Shown here in pieces: positions 58,975-64,000 of a DNA stretch of 64,000 nucleotides. This DNA is from Pseudomonas syringae KCTC 12500. GTDB lineage: Bacteria; Pseudomonadota; Gammaproteobacteria; Pseudomonadales; Pseudomonadaceae. Every line of letters starts with the position of its first letter. Position 1 is the stretch's first letter. The stretch spans positions 2,503,501-2,567,500 of the forward strand of contig NZ_AYTM02000002.1 of the NCBI RefSeq assembly GCF_000507185.2, given 5' to 3'. The position numbers and the translations under genes were made by a program. Under the pieces are notes generated by a model. That model saw only the letters and a program-made list of their open reading frames with translations, was not told where the DNA came from and ran no database searches.

Positions 58975-59343
58975 TTATTTATCTGCAGCCGCTTCGAACA
59001 CCACATAAATCTTGCGGCATGTTTCCAGCACCTCCCAGGTGCCCTTGAAGCCTGCCGGGATCACGAAACGGTCGCCTGCGCGCAGGGTTTTCGCGTGGCC
59101 CTGCTCGTCGCGCAGGACTGAAACACCCTGCACAATCTCGCAATACTCATGCTCTGAATAATTCACCTGCCACTGCCCGGGCTCGCCATTCCAGACACCC
59201 GCACTCATCTGTCCGCAGGGGCTGTTGTAGTGGTTGTAGAGGGTTTGTGCCGGGTCGCCCTTGAAGACCTTTTCCGGTGCAGGGCGATAGTGCTCGGCAG
59301 CGGTGCTGGCTTCACTGAAGTCGACGATGCTTTCGATGCTCAT
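58975..59343 (-). CDS. Cupin-domain protein
   Basis: 122 residues with a single cupin fold (RmlC-like, DUF861 type): HEYCEIVQGVSVLRDEQGHA and LRAGDRFVIPAGFKGTWEVL supply the His/Glu metal ligands. In pseudomonads such a gene is found beside kauB in amine or guanidino-compound breakdown, which suggests a related role; the substrate is unknown. Divergent from kauB. Confidence 0.85.
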   Translation of the reverse strand: MSIESIVDFSEASTAAEHYRPAPEKVFKGDPAQTLYNHYNSPCGQMSAGVWNGEPGQWQVNYSEHEYCEIVQGVSVLRDEQGHAKTLRAGDRFVIPAGFKGTWEVLETCRKIYVVFEAAADK

Positions 59344-59582
59344 GATGGGCCCCTTGTCCTGAATACGTTGAAGGTTTGACGTGCGTGCAGTGCGTTAGTG
59401 CCTCGGCGCGCGTGCGCAGCTGTTTAATAAAATCAACATAAAAGCACCGTAGCGGCTATTTATGTCAAATATATTGGTTTTGTCGGGCCGCTGGTTTAGG
59501 GTAACGGCCTTCCTGAAAAATTTCAGATCGTGTCTTTAATCAACCACGACACACCCACATTCAACAAGAGGAGGACATGCAA

Positions 59583-61076
59583 ATGACCACCCTGACTCGT
59601 GCTGACTGGGAGCAACGCGCCCAGAATTTGAAGATCGAAGGCCGTGCCTTCATTCAAGGTGAATACACCGCAGCCTCCTCCGGCGAGACGTTTGACTGCA
59701 TCAGCCCGGTCGATGGCCGGATGCTTGCCAAGGTTGCCAGTTGCGACACCGCTGACGCGCAGCGCGCGGTCGACAGTGCACGCAGCGCCTTCAACTCCGG
59801 TGCCTGGTCGCGACTGGCTCCGGCCAAGCGCAAGGAAACGATGATCCGTTTCGCCGAGCTGCTCAAACACAATGCCGAAGAGCTGGCGCTGCTTGAGACG
59901 CTGGACATGGGCAAGCCGATTGGCGACTCGTTCGGTGTCGACATTCCCGGTGCCGCCAGAGCCCTGAGCTGGAGCGGCGAGGCCATCGATAAGCTGTATG
60001 ACGAAGTCGCGGCAACGCCGCATGACCAACTGGGCCTGGTAACGCGCGAGCCGGTGGGTGTCGTGGCCGCCATCGTACCGTGGAATTTTCCGCTGATGAT
60101 GGCCTGCTGGAAGCTGGGTCCTGCGCTGTCCACCGGCAACTCGGTCATCCTCAAGCCCTCGGAAAAATCTCCGCTGACGGCCATTCGTATCGCACAACTT
60201 GCCATTGAGGCTGGTATTCCTGCGGGCGTGCTCAACGTACTGCCTGGTTATGGCCACACCGTCGGCAAGGCACTTGCCCTGCATATGGATGTGGACACTG
60301 TGGTGTTCACCGGCTCGACCAAGATCGCCAAGCAACTGATGATCTATGCGGGCGAATCGAACATGAAGCGTGTCTGGCTGGAAGCCGGCGGCAAGAGCCC
60401 GAATATCGTCTTTGCCGACGCGCCTGATTTGCAGGCCGCCGCCAGCGCAGCCGCCAGCGCGATTGCCTTCAACCAGGGCGAAGTGTGTACCGCCGGTTCG
60501 CGCCTGCTGGTCGAGCGCTCCATCAAGGATCGCTTCCTGCCGATGGTCATCGAGGCGCTGAGCGCCTGGAAGCCCGGCAATCCGCTGGACCCTGCGACCA
60601 CCGTGGGCGCGCTGGTTGATACTCAGCAGATGAACACCGTGTTGTCCTATATCGAAGCGGGCCACACCGATGGCGCCAAACTGGTTGCGGGCGGCAAGCG
60701 CATCCTGCAGGAAACCGGCGGCACCTATGTCGAGCCGACCATTTTCGATGGTGTGAACAATGCGATGAAAATCGCTCAGGAAGAAATCTTCGGCCCGGTG
60801 CTTTCGGTGCTGACGTTCGATACTGCCGAAGAAGCGATCCAGATCGCCAACGACACACAGTATGGCCTGGCGGCTGCCATATGGACCGCCAACATCTCCA
60901 AGGCACACCTGACCGCCAAGGCTTTGCGCGCAGGCAGCGTATGGGTCAACCAGTACGACGGCGGCGACATGACTGCACCGTTCGGCGGCTTCAAACAGTC
61001 GGGCAATGGTCGTGACAAGTCGCTGCATGCGTTCGACAAATACACCGAGCTGAAGTCGACCTGGATCAAGCTGTAG
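59583..61076 (+). CDS. kauB: Aldehyde dehydrogenase KauB (PauC), guanidinobutyraldehyde/gamma-glutamyl type
   Basis: A 497-residue NAD(P) aldehyde dehydrogenase. In P. aeruginosa the homologue oxidises 4-guanidinobutyraldehyde and the aldehydes from polyamine breakdown (kauB/pauC). Motifs: PWNFPLMMACWKLGPALSTG, FTGSTKIAKQL, catalytic Glu in LEAGGKSPNIV and Cys in NQGEVCTAGSRL, PFGGFKQSGNGRD. I start at 59583 (MTTLTRADWEQ) because GGAGG sits eight bases upstream; another ATG lies six bases before but too near it. Confidence 0.92.
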   Translation: MTTLTRADWEQRAQNLKIEGRAFIQGEYTAASSGETFDCISPVDGRMLAKVASCDTADAQRAVDSARSAFNSGAWSRLAPAKRKETMIRFAELLKHNAEELALLETLDMGKPIGDSFGVDIPGAARALSWSGEAIDKLYDEVAATPHDQLGLVTREPVGVVAAIVPWNFPLMMACWKLGPALSTGNSVILKPSEKSPLTAIRIAQLAIEAGIPAGVLNVLPGYGHTVGKALALHMDVDTVVFTGSTKIAKQLMIYAGESNMKRVWLEAGGKSPNIVFADAPDLQAAASAAASAIAFNQGEVCTAGSRLLVERSIKDRFLPMVIEALSAWKPGNPLDPATTVGALVDTQQMNTVLSYIEAGHTDGAKLVAGGKRILQETGGTYVEPTIFDGVNNAMKIAQEEIFGPVLSVLTFDTAEEAIQIANDTQYGLAAAIWTANISKAHLTAKALRAGSVWVNQYDGGDMTAPFGGFKQSGNGRDKSLHAFDKYTELKSTWIKL

Positions 61077-61209
61077 TCATTAGCCTATCGCTCCGAGGCT
61101 CTGCGCTTGGAGCATTGGTACGATGGGGTCTCAAGATTGATCATCGCGCCACACAGGATTTGTACAAGGCGCTAAGCGCGTAGCAGCAGCGCCGGGCAGG
61201 AGCGTGGAA

Positions 61210-62358
61210 ATGCGTTGGGGGACTTATTTTGCTGTGCTGGCGTCCGTACTGGGTGTCGGTCTGGCAATGGGCGTCAGCATGCCGCTGGTTTCATTGCGGC
61301 TGGCAGGCTGGGGCTATGGCTCGTTTGCCATTGGCATCATGGCGGCGATGCCTGCGGTGGGCGTGCTGCTCGGCGCGGCGCTGGCCAGTCGTCTGGCGGC
61401 GCGCTTCGGCACGGCCAATCTCATGCGTCTGTGCCTGTGGGCCGGGGCGGTTTCGGTCGGCGCGCTGGCGCTGCTGCCGTATTACTGGATCTGGCTGGTC
61501 TTGCGCCTGACGCTTGGGGTGATTCTGACCATCGTCTTCGTGCTGGGTGAAAGCTGGATCAATCAGTTGGTCATCGAGCGCCTGCGCGGGCGTCTGGTGG
61601 CGCTGTATGGCAGCACCTACGCATTGAGCCAGCTGGCAGGTCCGCTGCTGCTGGGCGTGATCGGCACCCAGGGCGACTATGGTTTCTGGATTGGCGTAGC
61701 GCTGCTGGTCGGCTCACCGTTTCTGCTGCTGGGGCGTACCGGCGCGCCGTCGACCGAATCCTGCAATGTGACGTTTGCCGATCTGTCCGGCTTCTGTCGC
61801 GGCATGCCTGCCATCGCCTGGGCGGTCGCGCTGTTTGCTGCGTTCGAAGCGCTGATCCTCACCCTGTTGCCGCTTTATTGCATACGCCACGGCTTCACCC
61901 CGGAAATCGCCCTGATCATGGTCAGCGTTGTGGTGGTGGGTGATGCGCTGCTGCAACTGCCGATAGGCATGCTCGCCGACCGCATTTCACGTCGCGCGAT
62001 GTTCACCGGCTGCGCCGCCTTGCTGCTGGCGTCCAGTCTGCTGGTGCCATTGCTGATCGACACTGTTCTGATCTGGCCGCTGTGGACCGTCTTCGGTGCC
62101 AGTGCCGGCGGGCTGTTTACCCTGTCGCTGATTCTGATCGGCGAACGCTATCGCGATGACTCGCTGGTCCGCGCCAACGCGCATGTTGCTCAACTGTGGG
62201 GCATCGGCTGTCTGCTCGGCCCGTTGATAGCCGGCGCGGGCAGCCAGTGGGTCAGCGGTGAGGCCTTGCCGCTGATGATGGCTGCAGGTGCCTTGGGCCT
62301 GTTGATACTGATCCGGCGACGCGGGGCGTTCGGGGATGCGCAGGCTGCGCCCGTTTAA
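61210..62358 (+). CDS. MFS transporter
   Basis: A 382-residue MFS protein with about 12 helices, ESWINQLVIERLRGRLVALYGSTYALSQLAGP in the middle and the second-half signature GMLADRISRRAMFTG. It resembles the YfkF/YcaD-like group. Substrate unknown. ATG at 61210 follows AGGAG; a GTG six bases earlier is too close to it. It follows kauB, and its stop overlaps the end of the convergent PLD gene by four bases. Confidence 0.88.
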   Translation: MRWGTYFAVLASVLGVGLAMGVSMPLVSLRLAGWGYGSFAIGIMAAMPAVGVLLGAALASRLAARFGTANLMRLCLWAGAVSVGALALLPYYWIWLVLRLTLGVILTIVFVLGESWINQLVIERLRGRLVALYGSTYALSQLAGPLLLGVIGTQGDYGFWIGVALLVGSPFLLLGRTGAPSTESCNVTFADLSGFCRGMPAIAWAVALFAAFEALILTLLPLYCIRHGFTPEIALIMVSVVVVGDALLQLPIGMLADRISRRAMFTGCAALLLASSLLVPLLIDTVLIWPLWTVFGASAGGLFTLSLILIGERYRDDSLVRANAHVAQLWGIGCLLGPLIAGAGSQWVSGEALPLMMAAGALGLLILIRRRGAFGDAQAAPV

Positions 62359-63935
62359 AGCATTCTTTCCAGGCCGATGACGCGGCTCATCCATGCGTTG
62401 AAACGTCGCCACCAGTCGCCCGGTTCGGTATGCAGGGTGTGGATCTGGCCGTTGTCTTCGGTTACCCACACCACTTTGCCGTCCTCCAGCCGCGCTTCGT
62501 AGGTGAGCGACGGGGCCATGCCCTGCAAGGTCAGTTCGCGCAGTTGTTCGGCCAGTTGCGGGCTGTCGACCAATACGCCCACTTCGGTATTCCACAGCAC
62601 AGAGCGCGGGTCGAAGTTGAATGAGCCGACAAAGACTTTCTGTCGATCGAAGATCATCGCCTTGCTGTGCAGGCTTGATTCGGAACTGACCAGAGAATGG
62701 CTTTTCTTGAACAGATGCGGACCGCTGCCGCGCATCGTCTCGGTATCGCCAGGCTGCCGGCGCAGCTCGAACAGCTTCACGCCATGCTCCAGCAGTGCCT
62801 TGCGGTACGGCGCATAGCCGCCATGCACGGCAGGCACGTCGGTGGCTTCCAGAGAGTTGGTCAGCAGGCTGACATTGACGCCGGCATCGGCCCGGCCGGT
62901 CAGGTACAGCAAGCCTTCCTGGCCGGGTACAAAGTAGGCCGAGATCAGCATCAGTTCCTTGTGAGTGTTCAGCAGTTCAGGCGCCAGTTGCGTGGTCAGC
63001 AGCAGGTGCGGATCAGGCTCGCCCTGCGCCAGTACCTTGGTCGGTGCGTCCCACAGCGCCTGGTTGTATGCCCAGACCAGTTCGTTGAGCCAGGTTTTCA
63101 TGCGCGGCTGGGTCTTGTAGGCCATCAGTCGCTCGTACAGCGCCTTGTGCTGCAGGTGCGCCTGCTCCAGAGAATCATCCAGCTTGCGCCGGGCCTCGGC
63201 CAGATCCTCGCCGTCAGGCTGGAAATACATGAATTCACCGATAGGCTTGCTGAGCGTGCTGTTCCAGTACTGGTCGAAGCTGTGGCCGAGCTGCTCGGCC
63301 ACCGGCCCCACGCTGAGCATGTCGATATCGGTGAAGTTCAGGTTCGGCTCGGCATCGAAGTATTCATCGCCCAGGTTGCGCCCGCCGACGATGGCCACAC
63401 TGCTGTCGGCCAGCCATAGCTTGTTGTGCATGCGCCGGTGCTGGCGCGACAGGTTCATCAGGCGCCCGAGGCTGCGGGTGATGCCGGTTTCGCGCCCCAG
63501 GTTTTGCGGGTTGAACAGGCGAATCTGGATGTTCGGGTGAGCGGCGAGGGTGGCGATGGCCTGATCCAGACCGTCGCTGGTGGTGTCGTCCAGCAGGATG
63601 CGCACACGAACGCCACGGTCTGCCGCCTTGAGCAGCTCATCGATCAGGGCGCGTGTGCTCAGGCCGTCGTGGACGATGTAATACTGCAGATCAAGGCTGC
63701 TTTTGGCGTTGCGGATCAGTTCGGCGCGAGCCTTGAAAGCATCGCTGCTGTCGGGCAACAGGCGAAAGCCAGAGCGTCCCTCGTGCGGCATGGCCATGGC
63801 CTGGATCGAGCGGCCGAACGCGGAGCCTGAAGACGGCATGGCCTGGCTTGGCTCACTGGTGACCTGTTGATGCGCACAACCGCTGACGCACAACGCAACC
63901 AGCAAGCAAAAGGGCAAGGCCCATGAGTTATTCAA
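62355..63935 (-). CDS. Phospholipase-D-family lipoprotein
   Basis: 526 residues, beginning with a lipoprotein signal (LPFCLLVALCVSGCAHQ, lipobox VSGC). Two HKD motifs, HNKLWLADSSVAIVGGRN (~residues 170-187) and HSKAMIFDRQKVFVGSFNFD (~424-443), make a complete PLD active site, so a phosphodiesterase or transphosphatidylase role (cardiolipin-synthase-like) is possible. Probably anchored in a periplasm-facing membrane. Its stop overlaps the MFS gene by four bases, an unusual tail-to-tail overlap. Confidence 0.88.
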   Translation of the reverse strand: MNNSWALPFCLLVALCVSGCAHQQVTSEPSQAMPSSGSAFGRSIQAMAMPHEGRSGFRLLPDSSDAFKARAELIRNAKSSLDLQYYIVHDGLSTRALIDELLKAADRGVRVRILLDDTTSDGLDQAIATLAAHPNIQIRLFNPQNLGRETGITRSLGRLMNLSRQHRRMHNKLWLADSSVAIVGGRNLGDEYFDAEPNLNFTDIDMLSVGPVAEQLGHSFDQYWNSTLSKPIGEFMYFQPDGEDLAEARRKLDDSLEQAHLQHKALYERLMAYKTQPRMKTWLNELVWAYNQALWDAPTKVLAQGEPDPHLLLTTQLAPELLNTHKELMLISAYFVPGQEGLLYLTGRADAGVNVSLLTNSLEATDVPAVHGGYAPYRKALLEHGVKLFELRRQPGDTETMRGSGPHLFKKSHSLVSSESSLHSKAMIFDRQKVFVGSFNFDPRSVLWNTEVGVLVDSPQLAEQLRELTLQGMAPSLTYEARLEDGKVVWVTEDNGQIHTLHTEPGDWWRRFNAWMSRVIGLERML

Positions 63936-64000
63936 ATTGATCTTCCGCGTCTGGACATGGCTCGACTTGGCGATATGACCCGCAAAACCGGGAAAGATTT

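Noticed and set aside
59523..61028. A 501-codon reverse open frame opposite kauB
   Set aside because: Antisense shadow; kauB has all catalytic residues.

Overview
The window is a chromosomal segment of a Pseudomonas, most likely from the P. syringae group. The gene content and order match the conserved Pseudomonas core: pckA-hslO-hslR-rimABK, cyaA-rnk-cyaY-lptM-lysA-dapF-xerC, sutA-amtB-glnK-ubiK-comM, recG-oxyR-exbBD-tonB, ridA-spoT-rpoZ-gmk-yicC-rph-crc-pyrE, argB-algC-dut-coaBC-radC and rpmBG-kauB. GC is moderately high, and intergenic repeats of REP and related types lie between genes. I see no tRNA, rRNA, CRISPR array, insertion sequence or prophage.

Layout. 1-5 kb: the 3'-truncated pckA, the heat-shock pair hslO/hslR, and the rimABK operon (c-di-GMP phosphodiesterase, protease, glutamate ligase acting on ribosomal protein S6). 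5-8.4 kb: gltP, a glutathione transferase and two small unknown proteins. 8.6-17.5 kb: class I adenylate cyclase, rnk, frataxin, then a forward run lptM-lysA-dapF-DUF484-xerC-HAD (lysine and peptidoglycan precursor synthesis plus chromosome dimer resolution). 17.5-21 kb: sutA, yjbQ, and glnK-amtB behind a readable sigma-54 promoter with an NtrC-like site, then ubiK.

21.0-29.35 kb is the accessory part. In other pseudomonads, as I remember them, ubiK is followed directly by comM (yifB). Here about 8.3 kb lies between them: a secreted protein, an AraC regulator divergent from a short-chain dehydrogenase (SDR), a two-gene reverse-strand cassette, gene fragments, and a GNAT acetyltransferase. The cassette encodes a 1126-residue VasX/BTH_I2691-like type VI secretion effector with C-terminal membrane helices, and a four-helix membrane protein that is the likely immunity factor. 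It starts 15 bp past the SDR stop codon. On its far side are a frameshifted 5' fragment of comM and a 123-bp copy of the SDR 3' end, so the cassette sits between direct repeats. Base composition falls inside the toxin gene's last third and stays low through the immunity gene. This is the most interesting region of the window.

29.35-49.5 kb returns to core genes: comM, a citrate transporter, a relic of a GFA-type gene, an HDOD protein, recG, oxyR, the exbB-exbD-tonB iron-uptake energiser, ridA-spoT-rpoZ (stringent response), gmk, yicC, rph, crc (carbon catabolite repression) and pyrE. 49.5-64 kb: a repeat-rich spacer, argB, algC with a long membrane-anchored N-terminus, dut, coaBC, radC, a peptide-binding protein, rpmB-rpmG, an I78-like protein, a cupin, the polyamine/guanidinobutyrate aldehyde dehydrogenase kauB, an MFS transporter and a phospholipase-D-family lipoprotein.
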